DNA from: Dechloromonas agitata is5
GTDB lineage: Bacteria > Pseudomonadota > Gammaproteobacteria > Burkholderiales > Rhodocyclaceae
Assembly (NCBI RefSeq): GCF_000519045.1
Contig: NZ_KI912532.1
Location: 1,984,001-2,048,000 of the forward strand
Reading direction: 5' to 3'
DNA length: 64,000 bases
Position numbers and translations under genes: made by a program. The notes beneath the pieces are model-generated. The model searched no databases. It was not told where the DNA came from and saw only the letters and a list, made by a program, of their open reading frames with translations. Shown one piece after another: positions 45,054-54,329 of this stretch. Each line of letters starts with the position of its first letter. The stretch's first letter is position 1.

Positions 45054-46100
45054 GTGTCCGAACCCGCCGTTCGCCTGACCCAGCTTTCCCATGGCGGGGG
45101 CTGTGGTTGCAAGATCGCGCCCGCCATCCTGCAAAAAATCCTGGCCGGTTCTGCGCCGGGCATCCTGCCGCCACAACTCCTGGTCGGTACCGAAACCAGC
45201 GACGATGCGGCGGTCTACCAGATCAATCCGCAGCAGGCGATTGTCGCGACGACGGACTTCTTCATGCCCATCGTCGACGATCCGCACGATTTCGGCCGTA
45301 TCGCGGCAACCAACGCCATTTCCGACGTTTATGCCATGGGCGGCACACCGCTGTTCGCGTTGGCCCTGGTCGGCATGCCGGTCAATGTGCTGCCGCTGGA
45401 AACCATCGGCAAGATCCTGCAGGGCGGCGAGGATGTCTGCCGGGCGGCCGGTATCCCGATTGCCGGCGGACATACGATCGACTCGGTGGAGCCGATCTAT
45501 GGCCTGGTTGCCATCGGCATCGTCAATCCAGCCCACCTGAAGCGCAATGCCGACGCCCGGGCCGGCGACAAGCTGATTCTCGGCAAGCCGCTCGGCGTCG
45601 GCGTCTACAGCGCCGCGCTGAAGAAGGATCAACTGCACGGCAGCGATTACGACGCGATGATTGCCGCTACCACGCAGCTGAACACGCCGGGGCCGCTGCT
45701 CGCCTGCCTCGATGGCGTGCATGCAGTGACCGACGTCACCGGGTTCGGCCTGGCCGGGCACCTGCTCGAAGTGTGCAAAGGCAGCCGGCTGCGCGCCCGG
45801 GTGAATTTTGCCGATCTACCGCTCCTGCCGCGTGCCCGGGAATTTGTCGAAGCCGGCTATCTGACCGGTGCCTCCGGCCGCAACTGGGCCAGCTACGGCG
45901 AAGCCGTCAGGCTGGCCGAGGGGCTGGATGCCACGGCGCGAACCCTGCTGACCGACCCGCAAACCTCGGGGGGGCTGCTCGTTTCCTGCTCGCCGGACAC
46001 GGTTACCGAAGTGCTGTCCCTCTTCCTGCAGCACGGTTTCTCGCAGGTCTCGGTGATTGGCGAGATGAGCGAAGGCGAGCCGGGTATCGATATCCGCTGA
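45054..46100 (+). CDS. selD: Selenide, water dikinase SelD
   Basis: This 348-residue enzyme makes selenophosphate for tRNA 2-selenouridine and, where present, selenocysteine. It has GGGCGCK with Cys in place of the Sec found in some homologues, ETSDDAAVY, DFFMPIVDDPHDFGRIAATNAISDVYAMGG and LTDPQTSGGLLVS. It begins with GTG after GAGAGAA. No selA, selB or selU gene lies nearby. Confidence 0.95.
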   Translation: MSEPAVRLTQLSHGGGCGCKIAPAILQKILAGSAPGILPPQLLVGTETSDDAAVYQINPQQAIVATTDFFMPIVDDPHDFGRIAATNAISDVYAMGGTPLFALALVGMPVNVLPLETIGKILQGGEDVCRAAGIPIAGGHTIDSVEPIYGLVAIGIVNPAHLKRNADARAGDKLILGKPLGVGVYSAALKKDQLHGSDYDAMIAATTQLNTPGPLLACLDGVHAVTDVTGFGLAGHLLEVCKGSRLRARVNFADLPLLPRAREFVEAGYLTGASGRNWASYGEAVRLAEGLDATARTLLTDPQTSGGLLVSCSPDTVTEVLSLFLQHGFSQVSVIGEMSEGEPGIDIR

Positions 46101-46316
46101 TCGGCTCATCCGATCGACCGGAAGACAATCGGTCAAGCATTGGTCACTGCCGGGGTGCTGACGAAAACAAGCAGGGCTTGTCACGCGGCGCCGAGCCGGT
46201 GTCATTCGCCTTTCGCCGGGTAACCCTGTCCTTTCTTCTGCGCTTGTGGTGTTGAACGCCGCCGTTTGGGATCGCTGGCGAGCGAGCCCTATCGTGTGTC
46301 CCGGTTCTGTATGCAG

Positions 46317-46345
46317 TTGTTTCCGATTTGTAAATACGATATATT
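46317..46345 (+). promoter_or_regulatory. Sigma-70 promoter of the siderophore receptor gene
   Basis: A -35 TTGTTT (46317-46322) and -10 TATATT (46340-46345) are 17 bp apart. The Fur box begins inside the -10, as expected for iron repression. Confidence 0.7.
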
Positions 46346-46360
46346 CGCATTATCGTTATC
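46342..46360. promoter_or_regulatory. Fur box upstream of siderophore receptor
   Basis: TATTCGCATTATCGTTATC contains three tandem GATAAT-like hexamers on the reverse strand (GATAAC, GATAAT, GCGAAT), the known Fur recognition pattern. It overlaps the -10 region of the receptor promoter. Confidence 0.8.
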
Positions 46361-46486
46361 GTCGGGCCGGGTTCTGGTGCAGTTCCCTCCTGTTGCCACC
46401 CCGGCCGCTGACCTGACGAGTACAAACCGGCAAGCCAGCCTTCATGCCAGCCAGCCATCCCCGACTGACAACAAGAAGGTTTGCCT

Positions 46487-48649
46487 GTGAAAAAACAAGA
46501 TCAAGCGGGCGCGCACGCCCGCGCTCTGGACGGTTTCACCCCTCTATTTGGCGCCGAGCGCCCGGCTGCTCGTCGCCTTCCCGCCCGTGCTGCCGTCCTG
46601 GCGGCCTGCCTCGGTGTGGCCAATGGTGCGCTGGCGGAAGCTGAAAAAACCCTTTCCTCGGTCACCGTGACAGCCAATCAGGAGCAGCAGGACGGCTATC
46701 GCGCCACCAAGACCCGCGTCGGCAAGGTGGTGCAGGACCCGCACGACGTACCGCAGGCGATCACGACCGTGACCCGGGCGTTGATCGAGGAACAGGAAGC
46801 CAACTCGCTGCGTGAAGCGCTGCGCAACGTTTCCGGCCTGACCTTCAATGCAGCCGAAGGCGGACGGGCTGGCGACAACATGAATCTGCGCGGTTTCTAT
46901 ACCTTCGGTGACATGTATCTCGACGGTATCCGCGATACGGCGCAGTACAACCGCGAAGTCTTCAACCTGGAGCAAATCGATGTGCTGCGCGGCGCCGCGG
47001 CGATGCTGTTCGGCCGCGGTCAGGCCGGCGGCGTCATCAACCAGGTCAGCAAGACGCCGATGCTGTATGGCATCAACAAGGTGGGCGTCGGGGTCGGTAC
47101 CGATGGTTTCCGTGAGATCAAGGCTGACCTGAACCAGCGTCTGGCTGATACCACCGCGCTGCGCCTCAACGTCATGAATCGCGATGAGGGGAGTGCGCGC
47201 AGCAATCCCTACACCGGCACCGAGCCGGAAATCCACCGCATGGGCTTCGCGCCGAGCATCGCCTTCGGCCTCGGCACCAACCATGAGGTCACGCTCAGTC
47301 ACCTGTGGGTCAAGACGCAGGATCGCCCGGACTACGGCATCCCGTTCGTCAACAAGCGTCCGAACGAAGCCATGGCCAAGGCCGGCAACTACTACGGCGT
47401 GGACGGCAACTTCGACGACAGCGAAACGAATGTCTCGACCCTGAACTACCTGTTCAAGATTTCGCCGGATACCCAGTGGCGCACCGTATTGCGGGCGGCC
47501 AACTACAAGCGCGCTTACTGGGCGGTGGCTGGCCAGGGAACATTGACGGCCAACAGCACGCAGCAACAGGCCAAGACACGTCAATTCGATACCAACAACT
47601 ATGTGCTGCAGAGCGATCTGAACACCGCCTTCAACCTGCTCGGCATGCGTCATGAGCTGGTTACCGGCGTCGAATATCTGAACGAGGATTCCATCCGCTG
47701 GGCGCTGCGCAATCTGGGTACGGCCAGCAATCCGCTCTACAAGCCTGGCCAGTTCACCACGGGGGCGCCGGCGACCTACAAGGGCGAGACCTACAGCGCC
47801 TATGTGCAGGATACCCTCGAGTTTATTCCGGACTGGAAGCTGACGCTCGGTGTGCGCCGCGACATCATGCGTTCGGAGTATTTCACCAACGCTGCGTTCA
47901 GCGGCAATTTCAGCGAGAACAGCTACCGTGCCGGCCTGTCTTGGCAGCCGACGGCAGCCCAGCATTACTACGCCGGCTGGAGCGATTCCTTCAGCCCGAC
48001 GGCCGACCTCTATCAGCTTTCCGGCAGCCAGTATCCGGCCGAACGGTCCAAGGTGATCGAGCTGGGCAGCAAGTGGCTGCTCGCCGATGGCAACGTTTCC
48101 CTGCGCACCTCGCTGTATCGCGCCGTCAAGGACTGGGAGCGTAATACCGACTTGGAATCCACCGCGACCATCCTGACCCGCAAGCGCCAGTCGGACGGTA
48201 TCGAGCTGGAAGTGGCCGGCCGGATCACCGACAAGTGGGAGGTGTTCAGCGGCGTTTCCTACATTCATGCGGAGATTCGCGAGGTCGCGCCGGGCAACGG
48301 CAACCCCAACTTCATCGGCCAGGCGCCGCGCAACACGCCGAGGAAGACCTTCAACTTGTGGACGACCTACCAGTTGCCGTATGGCTTCAAGGTCGGCGGC
48401 GGGATGGAGTACAAGAGCCGGCGCTATGGCGGTTCGCCGACCGGAACGGCGGCATTCAACCCGAACTGGGTGGACTCCTATACCCGTTGGGATGCCATGG
48501 TGTCGTATGACCAGCCGAAGTACACGGTCAAGTTCAACGTCCAGAACATCTTCGACAAGGTGTACTACGACGCGCTGTATGACAACGGCGGCTTCACCGT
48601 ACCCGGCCAGGCCCGTCGCTTCATCCTGAGTACCGAGTACAAGTTCTGA
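46487..48649 (+). CDS. TonB-dependent siderophore receptor (Fiu/FhuE-like)
   Basis: This 720-residue receptor has a signal segment (residues 1-50, ending LAEAE), a TonB-box-like SVTVTANQ, a plug with VPQAITTVTRALIEEQ, LRNVSGLTFNAAEGG, LRGFYTFGDMYLDGIRDTAQYNREVFNLEQIDVLRG and RGQAGGVINQVSK, and a barrel ending in EYKF. This plug pattern is that of catecholate-type siderophore receptors. The GTG at 46487 follows AGAAGG; the alternative TTG six bases earlier is too close to it. A Fur box and promoter precede it. Confidence 0.93.
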   Translation: MKKQDQAGAHARALDGFTPLFGAERPAARRLPARAAVLAACLGVANGALAEAEKTLSSVTVTANQEQQDGYRATKTRVGKVVQDPHDVPQAITTVTRALIEEQEANSLREALRNVSGLTFNAAEGGRAGDNMNLRGFYTFGDMYLDGIRDTAQYNREVFNLEQIDVLRGAAAMLFGRGQAGGVINQVSKTPMLYGINKVGVGVGTDGFREIKADLNQRLADTTALRLNVMNRDEGSARSNPYTGTEPEIHRMGFAPSIAFGLGTNHEVTLSHLWVKTQDRPDYGIPFVNKRPNEAMAKAGNYYGVDGNFDDSETNVSTLNYLFKISPDTQWRTVLRAANYKRAYWAVAGQGTLTANSTQQQAKTRQFDTNNYVLQSDLNTAFNLLGMRHELVTGVEYLNEDSIRWALRNLGTASNPLYKPGQFTTGAPATYKGETYSAYVQDTLEFIPDWKLTLGVRRDIMRSEYFTNAAFSGNFSENSYRAGLSWQPTAAQHYYAGWSDSFSPTADLYQLSGSQYPAERSKVIELGSKWLLADGNVSLRTSLYRAVKDWERNTDLESTATILTRKRQSDGIELEVAGRITDKWEVFSGVSYIHAEIREVAPGNGNPNFIGQAPRNTPRKTFNLWTTYQLPYGFKVGGGMEYKSRRYGGSPTGTAAFNPNWVDSYTRWDAMVSYDQPKYTVKFNVQNIFDKVYYDALYDNGGFTVPGQARRFILSTEYKF

Positions 48650-48660
48650 TCTCCTGGCAA

Positions 48661-48686
48661 AGCCCCGCCCAGCTGGCGGGGCTTCT
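48661..48686 (+). terminator. Terminator-like hairpin after siderophore receptor
   Basis: AGCCCCGCC pairs with GGCGGGGCT around a five-base loop, followed by only a short TCT tract. It is a weak intrinsic terminator. Confidence 0.6.
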
Positions 48687-48750
48687 GCAATTCCGGTCGG
48701 CTGTCGCGCGAGGCGGCGGCCTTCTTCTCTCAACCAATCGACGAATCGCC

Positions 48751-49764
48751 ATGAAAAAGACACTCACTGTCCTGTCGCTCGCCCTGCTCGCCGTGACGGC
48801 AGCCCAGGCCCAGGAAAAGGTTCTCAACCTTTACTCGGCCCGCCATTACCAGACCGACGAGCGCCTGTACGAGAATTTCACCCAGCAGACCGGCATCAAG
48901 ATCAACCGGATCGAAGGCAAGGAAGACGAACTGATGGAGCGTCTGCGCAACGAAGGCGCCAACAGCCCGGCTGACGTGTTCATCACGGTCGACGCGACGC
49001 GCCTGGCAGTGGCCGACAGCTATGGCCTGTTCGCACCGGTCAAGTCGAAGCTGCTGGAGAGCCGCATCCCGGCACACCTGCACACTGACACCTGGTTCGC
49101 ATTCTCGACGCGGGCCCGGGTCATCATCTACAACCGCAGTGCGGTCAAGGCGGAAGACGTGGCGACCTACGCGTCGCTGGCCGACCCGAAACTGAAGGGC
49201 AAGGTGTGCAGCCGCTCCGGCGCCCACCCCTACAACCTGTCGCTGGTCGCCTCGTTGATTGCGCACGATGGCGAGGCGAAGACCGAGGAATGGGCCAAGG
49301 GCGTCGTTGCCAACTTCGCCCGGGCGCCGAAGGGCGGCGATACCGACCAGATCAAATCGGTAGCCGCCGGCGAGTGCGGCGTCGCGGTGTCGAATACTTA
49401 CTACCTGGCCCGCCTGATCCGCTCCGACAAGGTTGAGGACCGCCGCATGATGGAGCGGGTCGGCATCGTCTGGCCCAACCAGGCCAATCGCGGCACGCAC
49501 ATCAACATTTCCGGTGCCGGCATGGTCAAGACCGCGAAGAATCCGGAAGCCGCCGTCAAGTTCCTCGAATACCTGGCGAGCGACGAGGCGCAGCGCTATT
49601 TCGCCGATGGCAACAACGAGTGGCCGGTGGTGCCGAGTGTCGCCACCAATAACCCGGCGCTGGAAGCGATGGGCAAGTTCAAGGCGGATGAGCTGCCGAT
49701 CGGCAACCTGGCCAGGAATGTCGCGGCCGCGCAGAAACTGCTCGACCGCGCGGGGTATCGCTGA
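48751..49764 (+). CDS. Fe(III) ABC transporter substrate-binding protein (FbpA/FutA-like)
   Basis: This 337-residue periplasmic protein has a signal peptide (cleaved after AQA) and the FbpA/FutA pattern VLNLYSARHYQTDERLYENFTQQTGIKIN, NEGANSPADVFITVDA, CSRSGAHPYNLSLVASLIA and SNTYYLARL with the paired Tyr that bind ferric iron. It would deliver Fe(III) to an ABC permease, but no permease or ATPase gene follows; instead a DUF1513 gene overlaps by one base. It may therefore use a permease elsewhere or have another role. Confidence 0.92.
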   Translation: MKKTLTVLSLALLAVTAAQAQEKVLNLYSARHYQTDERLYENFTQQTGIKINRIEGKEDELMERLRNEGANSPADVFITVDATRLAVADSYGLFAPVKSKLLESRIPAHLHTDTWFAFSTRARVIIYNRSAVKAEDVATYASLADPKLKGKVCSRSGAHPYNLSLVASLIAHDGEAKTEEWAKGVVANFARAPKGGDTDQIKSVAAGECGVAVSNTYYLARLIRSDKVEDRRMMERVGIVWPNQANRGTHINISGAGMVKTAKNPEAAVKFLEYLASDEAQRYFADGNNEWPVVPSVATNNPALEAMGKFKADELPIGNLARNVAAAQKLLDRAGYR

Positions 49765-50906
49765 TGAAACCAGGCCTGCAGCGTCGGGATTTCCTCAAGC
49801 TGGCCGGCGCCTGCGGCCTGCTCGCCCAGGGCGGCCTGGCCCTGGCGGCCGGCGAACGGGAGCCGCACAGCGCCCGTATCGCCGCCGCCTGGCGCGGCCC
49901 GAACCCGACCGATACCTACTACGCTGGCACCCTGCTCGCCGACTGGGGGCGCAAGAAACTTGAGATCCTCTCGGCTGTTCCCCTGCCGACCCGGCCGCAT
50001 GGCCTGCTGCCCGAGCTGGACGGCAGCCTGCTGGTGGCCGGTGTGCGGCCCGGCACCTGGCTGCTGCGTATCGACCCGGAAGGCAAAGTCGCCCGCCAAC
50101 TGGATATCGACGCCTCGGCCGACGTGCTGCTCAATGGCCATGCCATTCACAACGCGACGGGCGACCTCGTGTTCACGACGGAAACCGACTTTGCCTCGGG
50201 GCGCGGCCGAATCGGCGTGCGCGACCGGGCAACGCTGAAGAAGCTCGACGAATGGGAGAGCGGCGGCCTTGAACCGCATCAGTTGCTGCTTGATGCGAAC
50301 GGGCATCTGGTCATCGCCAACGGCGGCATTCCACGCAACCGGGCCGACAAGAAATTCGACCTGCCGCGCATGGATTCCTCGCTCGTTCGCCTGGACGGCC
50401 GCACTGGCAAACTGTTGCGCCAGTGGAAGCTGGACGACAGCCGCCTCAGCCTGCGCCACCTGGCGTGGAGCATGGCGCCGGATGGCGAGCGGCGGCTGGG
50501 CATCGCCATGCAGGCCGAGCACGGCGATGCGGCCCAGCGCAGCCGGGCGCCCGTGCTGGCCGTGCTGGAGGGCGATGCGTTGATCGTGCCGACGCGGGCC
50601 AACGATGGCTTTGGATACGGTGGCGATCTGGCGGCCGCCTACAACGGCGGTTTCGTCGTTTCCAGCAACCAGGCGGGCTTGGCCCAGCTCTGGCATCCGG
50701 GCGCGCCGGAAAAACTGACGCCGGTCGTTGAGTTGCAGGAAGCCTATGCCATGGCCGAATGGTCAGGCCCCCAGCCGGGCGGCGGCGTGCTGGTCGCGAC
50801 GGCGCTCGGCCTGGTGCGCTGGCACCCGGTCGCCAAGCCGGTGTTCCTGGCCTGGCCGAAGCCGATGGCACTGGACAACCACTGGGTGCTGGTCAGCGAA
50901 GCCTGA
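49764..50906 (+). CDS. DUF1513 protein with Tat signal
   Basis: The 380-residue protein has a twin-arginine signal (RRDFLKLAGACGLLAQGGLALA) and a beta-propeller-like body (for example GLLPELDGSLLVAGVRPGTWLL, LDANGHLVIANGGI, ADKKFDLPRMDSSL). DUF1513 proteins usually stand near imelysin and diheme oxidase genes of iron-regulated operons. None of those is here. The start overlaps the iron-binding protein stop (TGATGA). The function is unknown; a periplasmic iron-uptake role fits the neighbours. Confidence 0.85.
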   Translation: MKPGLQRRDFLKLAGACGLLAQGGLALAAGEREPHSARIAAAWRGPNPTDTYYAGTLLADWGRKKLEILSAVPLPTRPHGLLPELDGSLLVAGVRPGTWLLRIDPEGKVARQLDIDASADVLLNGHAIHNATGDLVFTTETDFASGRGRIGVRDRATLKKLDEWESGGLEPHQLLLDANGHLVIANGGIPRNRADKKFDLPRMDSSLVRLDGRTGKLLRQWKLDDSRLSLRHLAWSMAPDGERRLGIAMQAEHGDAAQRSRAPVLAVLEGDALIVPTRANDGFGYGGDLAAAYNGGFVVSSNQAGLAQLWHPGAPEKLTPVVELQEAYAMAEWSGPQPGGGVLVATALGLVRWHPVAKPVFLAWPKPMALDNHWVLVSEA

Positions 50907-50926
50907 TCGGGCCTGGCGGCATGCTG

Positions 50927-50956
50927 AAACGGGAGCCCGGTCGGCTCCCGTTTTTC
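50927..50956 (+). terminator. Terminator between DUF1513 and catalase-like genes
   Basis: AAACGGGAGCC pairs with GGCTCCCGTTT and is followed by TTTTT. It ends the FbpA-DUF1513 transcript. Confidence 0.9.
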
Positions 50957-50957
50957 C

Positions 50958-51932
50958 TTATTGCCCGCTCAGCCGTTGGCCGAAGGAGACGGCATAGACC
51001 GGGGAGCGCATGCGCAGGATGGGATCGTTGCCGGCCGAGAAGCCGGCGCTCATCACGTTGGGGTCGAAGTTGATCGGCGTGCAGGCCTCGCCGCCTGACT
51101 GGCGGATGCTCAGGGTGCCGATCTTGAGGACCGGCCGGGCTGCCGGCCAGGGGCGGGACGGGTCATCATCGCTATCTTCCGCTTCGCCGAAAACCATGAT
51201 CCAGTCGAAGCGCACCGGCCCCTGGCGCAAGCGCTCAGCCAGCCGCTGCGCCAGGAAGTCGGCGGGGGCCTCGGCCATTTCGGCGGTGCTCAGGCCTTTT
51301 TCTCTGTCCTGGGGCTGCAGGTGCCAGCGCACCTTGCGCTTTTCCCCCTGGCGGGTTTCCAGGTAGAACGTGTGCAGGCCATGATAGGTGGCCGTGGCGT
51401 AGCTCCAGGGGGGCGGGTTGCTGGCCAGCCACTCGGCCTGGGGCCGGGTGTCCGGATGTGCTGCCCGGTAGGCAGCCACCCGTTCAGCATCGGGTTTGCC
51501 TTCCGGGCCCGGCCGTTGTGCCCGCAACAGGCCGAGGAAGCTGTCCGGGTCCTTGGCGCCGAAGACCGGCGTCGTCAGCGTGGCGATGTGGTGCAGGCTG
51601 CCGTCCGGCAGTTGGAACTGGGCCGCCAGACCGCGTGGCGAGCGGGTGTTGTCGGGAACGTGCGGATTGCCACCGGCCATCGAGAAGCGCAGTTGGGCCG
51701 GGATCGCCTGGCCGGAGAACAGCGGGCCGGCAAAGCGCTGGTGGGCCAGTTCGCTGGCCACGAACTCACCCTCGGCGCAGACCCCCTTGGCGTGACCCTT
51801 GCGGACCCCCTTGTGCTCGCCGCTCAGGGCGCGGAAGGCGTCGATGAAATCAATCGGGGTGGCGGCCGGCGTCTGGGCGGCCAGGGGCAGGCTCAGGCTG
51901 GCGAGAGCCAGGGCGAGGGTAGGACGAATCAT
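50958..51932 (-). CDS. Catalase-family peroxidase, secreted (SrpA-like)
   Basis: The 324-residue protein is a short catalase-fold heme peroxidase with a signal peptide (cleaved after LAAQ). It has FIDAFRALSGEHKGVRKGHAKG (distal His region), FSMAGGNPHVPDNTRSPRGLAAQF with the Asn, and the proximal RSPVYAVSFGQRL near the C-terminus. It resembles periplasmic SrpA-type catalase-related peroxidases. The ATG at 51932 follows AGGAG; a TTG two codons earlier is less likely. Confidence 0.87.
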   Translation of the reverse strand: MIRPTLALALASLSLPLAAQTPAATPIDFIDAFRALSGEHKGVRKGHAKGVCAEGEFVASELAHQRFAGPLFSGQAIPAQLRFSMAGGNPHVPDNTRSPRGLAAQFQLPDGSLHHIATLTTPVFGAKDPDSFLGLLRAQRPGPEGKPDAERVAAYRAAHPDTRPQAEWLASNPPPWSYATATYHGLHTFYLETRQGEKRKVRWHLQPQDREKGLSTAEMAEAPADFLAQRLAERLRQGPVRFDWIMVFGEAEDSDDDPSRPWPAARPVLKIGTLSIRQSGGEACTPINFDPNVMSAGFSAGNDPILRMRSPVYAVSFGQRLSGQ

Positions 51933-52128
51933 GCTCAACTCCTGAAAGGGGCGGGCCCGACGGGCCTCGTCCAGGTGTCGGAGAGGGACGAGGACCGGCT
52001 GGGGCGGATAGCGCGGTTAGTTAAGACCCGCGAATCGCTCCGGCGTTCAGGGAGCGTTACAGAAAGGCAGGCGGGAAAGGGCCTGGCCCAGGAGAACGGT
52101 CGGGCGATCCCGACCGGATGGCGCGGAG

Positions 52129-52332
52129 TCAGGCGGCGCGGCGCATGGCTGACGAAGTCTTGCCTTGCGTGGCGTGGGCTTCGCGCAGGCATTCGTGGGC
52201 ACAGGTGGCACAGCGGCCGCAGTCGCGGGTGACGCCCAGCTCGCGGCGCAAATCCTTCAGCGTGCGGGCGCCACTTTGCGCGGCTTCGCGAATTTGCCGG
52301 TCGGTAACAGCCTGGCAGACACATACGTACAT
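52129..52332 (-). CDS. bfd: Bacterioferritin-associated ferredoxin
   Basis: The 67-residue protein has the 2Fe-2S Cys set CVC at the N-terminus and CGRCATC later, as in Bfd. It delivers electrons to bacterioferritin to release stored iron. It has its own Fur-controlled promoter. The two bfr genes lie about 1.5 kb away, on the same strand but in a separate unit. Confidence 0.95.
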   Translation of the reverse strand: MYVCVCQAVTDRQIREAAQSGARTLKDLRRELGVTRDCGRCATCAHECLREAHATQGKTSSAMRRAA

Positions 52333-52355
52333 GAACGATCTCCGCTGATTGCGAT

Positions 52356-52399
52356 AATGAGAACTGTTCCTATTTTATGTGAATGAGAATGGCTGTCAA
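52356..52399 (-). promoter_or_regulatory. bfd promoter with Fur box
   Basis: On the minus strand TTGACA (52399-52394) and TAAAAT (52377-52372) are separated by 16 bp. The 19-bp near-palindrome AATGAGAAC-T-GTTCCTATT (52356-52374) overlaps the -10 and start site; a second half-site-like AATGAGAAT lies in the spacer. This should make bfd iron-repressed. Confidence 0.8.
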
Positions 52400-52429
52400 T
52401 AGCATTTGCGTATGAATTTCGCGCCGGGT

Positions 52430-53692
52430 TCAGTGGGGCAGGTTGGGGCGAGCGGCCGCCATGGCCGGGACTATCCACTGTCGGGCGACGGCAACGATTT
52501 CCCCATCCAGCCGACCGTCGGCGACCAGTTTGTCGAGGAAGGCAACGACCTCGGCAGCGCTCAGGCCCTGGCGGTACGGCCGGTCCTGGGCCATGGCCTG
52601 GAAGATGTCTGCGACGCGCAGGATGCGTGCTTCGAGCGGCATGGCCTCGGCGCTGAGCCGGAAGGGGTAACCGGAACCGTCCGGTTCCTCATGGTGGTAG
52701 GCGGCCCAGCGTGAGATCTCTTCGAAGCCGTCAATATTGCGCAGGATCTGGAAGGTTTCGAAGCTGTGGGCATTGATGATCATGCGCTCGTCCGGATCGA
52801 GTTTGGCGGGTTTGTCGAGGATTTCGTCCGGCACGCGCAGTTTGCCCAGATCGTGCAGCAGGCCGGCAATTTCCAGCTTGTCGCAGTTGCTCGCGGAAAC
52901 CCCCATTTTTTCGGCGAGCAGGCGTGACAGGCGGGCGACGCCGAGGGAATGTTCGGCAGTGAACGGGCTTTTGGCATCGACGATGCAGGAGAAGATGGTG
53001 GCCAGGTGCTTTAACTCCTCGAAACTGGCCAGGCAGCGTTCGCCCCGGAGCAGCATGTCCTGCAGGTAACACTGGATCGAACGCGGCTCGAGTAGTAGCC
53101 AGAAAGCCTCGGAGCGGGAGGCGGCGAGGAAGCCGTCGACCAGTTCGGGGTCGAAGTAGGTGCCGGCCCGCTGGCGGATTTGCTCGCGGATGGCGTCCTT
53201 GTGCAGCAGCATCGTGTTACTGGCGTAGTAGGGGGCGGTCAGGGCATCGACCCGGTCGACCAGCAGGATCAGGTTGGCCTGACGGGCAACCCAGGGATCG
53301 ACCCCGGTAGCCAGCAATTTGTCCCAGCGCGTGTGGTGGTAACGGATCGGCTCGGCCATGGTGGCCAGGGGCTTGAATCCGGCAAGCAGCCGGTGACCGA
53401 CGATGGCGTGGTCCTGCGAACCGGCCCAGTCGAATTCGCCGACCAGGTGCTGATGGACGTGGGTCGAGGAAACGCCGATGTCGTGCAGCAGGCCGAGATC
53501 GAACAGGAAGGTGGTTGCCGTGTCGTCCAGGCCCATCTGACGGGCGCATTCGGCCGCCATGATGCCGACCCGTTTGCCATGGGCGACGTCGTCAATGCCG
53601 ACGAGGTCGAGGGCGTCGGACAGGGCGTAGATGACATGCCGCAGGTCGGCCTGGACTTCTGCCGGGGCAGGGGAGGTGATGGGGGCGCGCAT
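52430..53692 (-). CDS. HD-GYP domain phosphodiesterase with a second HD domain
   Basis: The 420-residue protein has a first HD domain (KRVGIMAAECARQMG, LLHDIGVSSTHVHQH, RYHHTRWDKL; about 35-190) and a C-terminal HD-GYP domain (EHSLGVARLSRLLAEKMG, LLHDLGKLRVPDEILDKP, AYHHEEPDGSGYP). The GSGYP variant keeps the HD and GYP residues, so c-di-GMP hydrolysis is likely. The start at 53692 follows AAGGACA; upstream frame in the same reading is AT-rich and has no domain. Confidence 0.9.
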   Translation of the reverse strand: MRAPITSPAPAEVQADLRHVIYALSDALDLVGIDDVAHGKRVGIMAAECARQMGLDDTATTFLFDLGLLHDIGVSSTHVHQHLVGEFDWAGSQDHAIVGHRLLAGFKPLATMAEPIRYHHTRWDKLLATGVDPWVARQANLILLVDRVDALTAPYYASNTMLLHKDAIREQIRQRAGTYFDPELVDGFLAASRSEAFWLLLEPRSIQCYLQDMLLRGERCLASFEELKHLATIFSCIVDAKSPFTAEHSLGVARLSRLLAEKMGVSASNCDKLEIAGLLHDLGKLRVPDEILDKPAKLDPDERMIINAHSFETFQILRNIDGFEEISRWAAYHHEEPDGSGYPFRLSAEAMPLEARILRVADIFQAMAQDRPYRQGLSAAEVVAFLDKLVADGRLDGEIVAVARQWIVPAMAAARPNLPH

Positions 53693-53787
53693 GATTGTTG
53701 TCCTTGTTCTGGCCGGCGGCAGGGGCACGGTTGTTACACAAATATAGTAAAAAACTAAAAAACAACAAGCCTGGTTTCGGGCGCAAA

Positions 53788-53815
53788 AAAAGCCGCAAGG
53801 TCGTTTGCGGCTTTT
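53788..53815 (-). terminator. Bidirectional terminator after bfr
   Basis: AAAAGCCGCAA pairs with TTGCGGCTTTT around a six-base loop; it has A/T runs on both sides. It follows the bacterioferritin stop at 53835 on the minus strand. Confidence 0.88.
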
Positions 53816-53834
53816 CCGGAAGTCGGGACTGGCC

Positions 53835-54317
53835 TCAATCGCCACCCGGCTCCATGTGGGCCTGCAGGTAATTCGGCAGGGTCACGTTCTCGATCAGCGA
53901 TTGCTGCGTTTCCAGCCAGTCGATGGCCTTCTCGCAGCCTTCCAGCAACTCGGTCAGCAGGTCGCGGCTGACGTAATCCTGGGTTTCCTCGCACAGGGCG
54001 ATGGCCTCGATCAATAACGGGCGCTGGATGGTCTGCTCGTATTTCAGGTCGCCCTGCAGGCATTCGACGACGTTCTCTCCGATCAGCAGCTTGCCGAGGT
54101 TCTGCAGGTTGGGCAGGCCTTCGAGGAAGAGTACGCGCTCGATCAGTTCGTCGGCTTCCTTCATGACGCGGATCGACTGCTTGTACTGGTAGTCGTTGAG
54201 CTTTTCCAGGCCCCAGTTGCGGAACATGCGGGCATGCAGGAAATACTGGTTGATTGCCGTCAGCTCGTTCTTCAGCACCTTGTTTAGGGCTTCGATAACC
54301 TTCTTGTCGCCTTTCAT
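53835..54317 (-). CDS. bfr: Bacterioferritin subunit lacking ferroxidase ligands (heme-binding type)
   Basis: The 160-residue subunit has the Bfr fold and retains the heme ligand Met52 and Glu18 and Glu94. However, canonical ferroxidase ligands are changed: Val51 for Glu, Glu54 for His, Cys128 for Glu and Ala131 for His. It should bind heme but not form a normal di-iron site. It is 13 bp downstream of the complementary subunit gene, so the two likely co-assemble into a mixed 24-mer, as known for paired bacterioferritins in Neisseria and other bacteria. Confidence 0.93.
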   Translation of the reverse strand: MKGDKKVIEALNKVLKNELTAINQYFLHARMFRNWGLEKLNDYQYKQSIRVMKEADELIERVLFLEGLPNLQNLGKLLIGENVVECLQGDLKYEQTIQRPLLIEAIALCEETQDYVSRDLLTELLEGCEKAIDWLETQQSLIENVTLPNYLQAHMEPGGD

Positions 54318-54329
54318 CGTCGCCGCTCC

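Larger units (their letters stand above)
46101..46486. other. 386-bp intergenic region upstream of siderophore receptor
   Basis: I see no gene. The right half contains the receptor promoter and a Fur box (listed separately). The left half has no terminator or coding signal that I can support. Confidence 0.7.
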
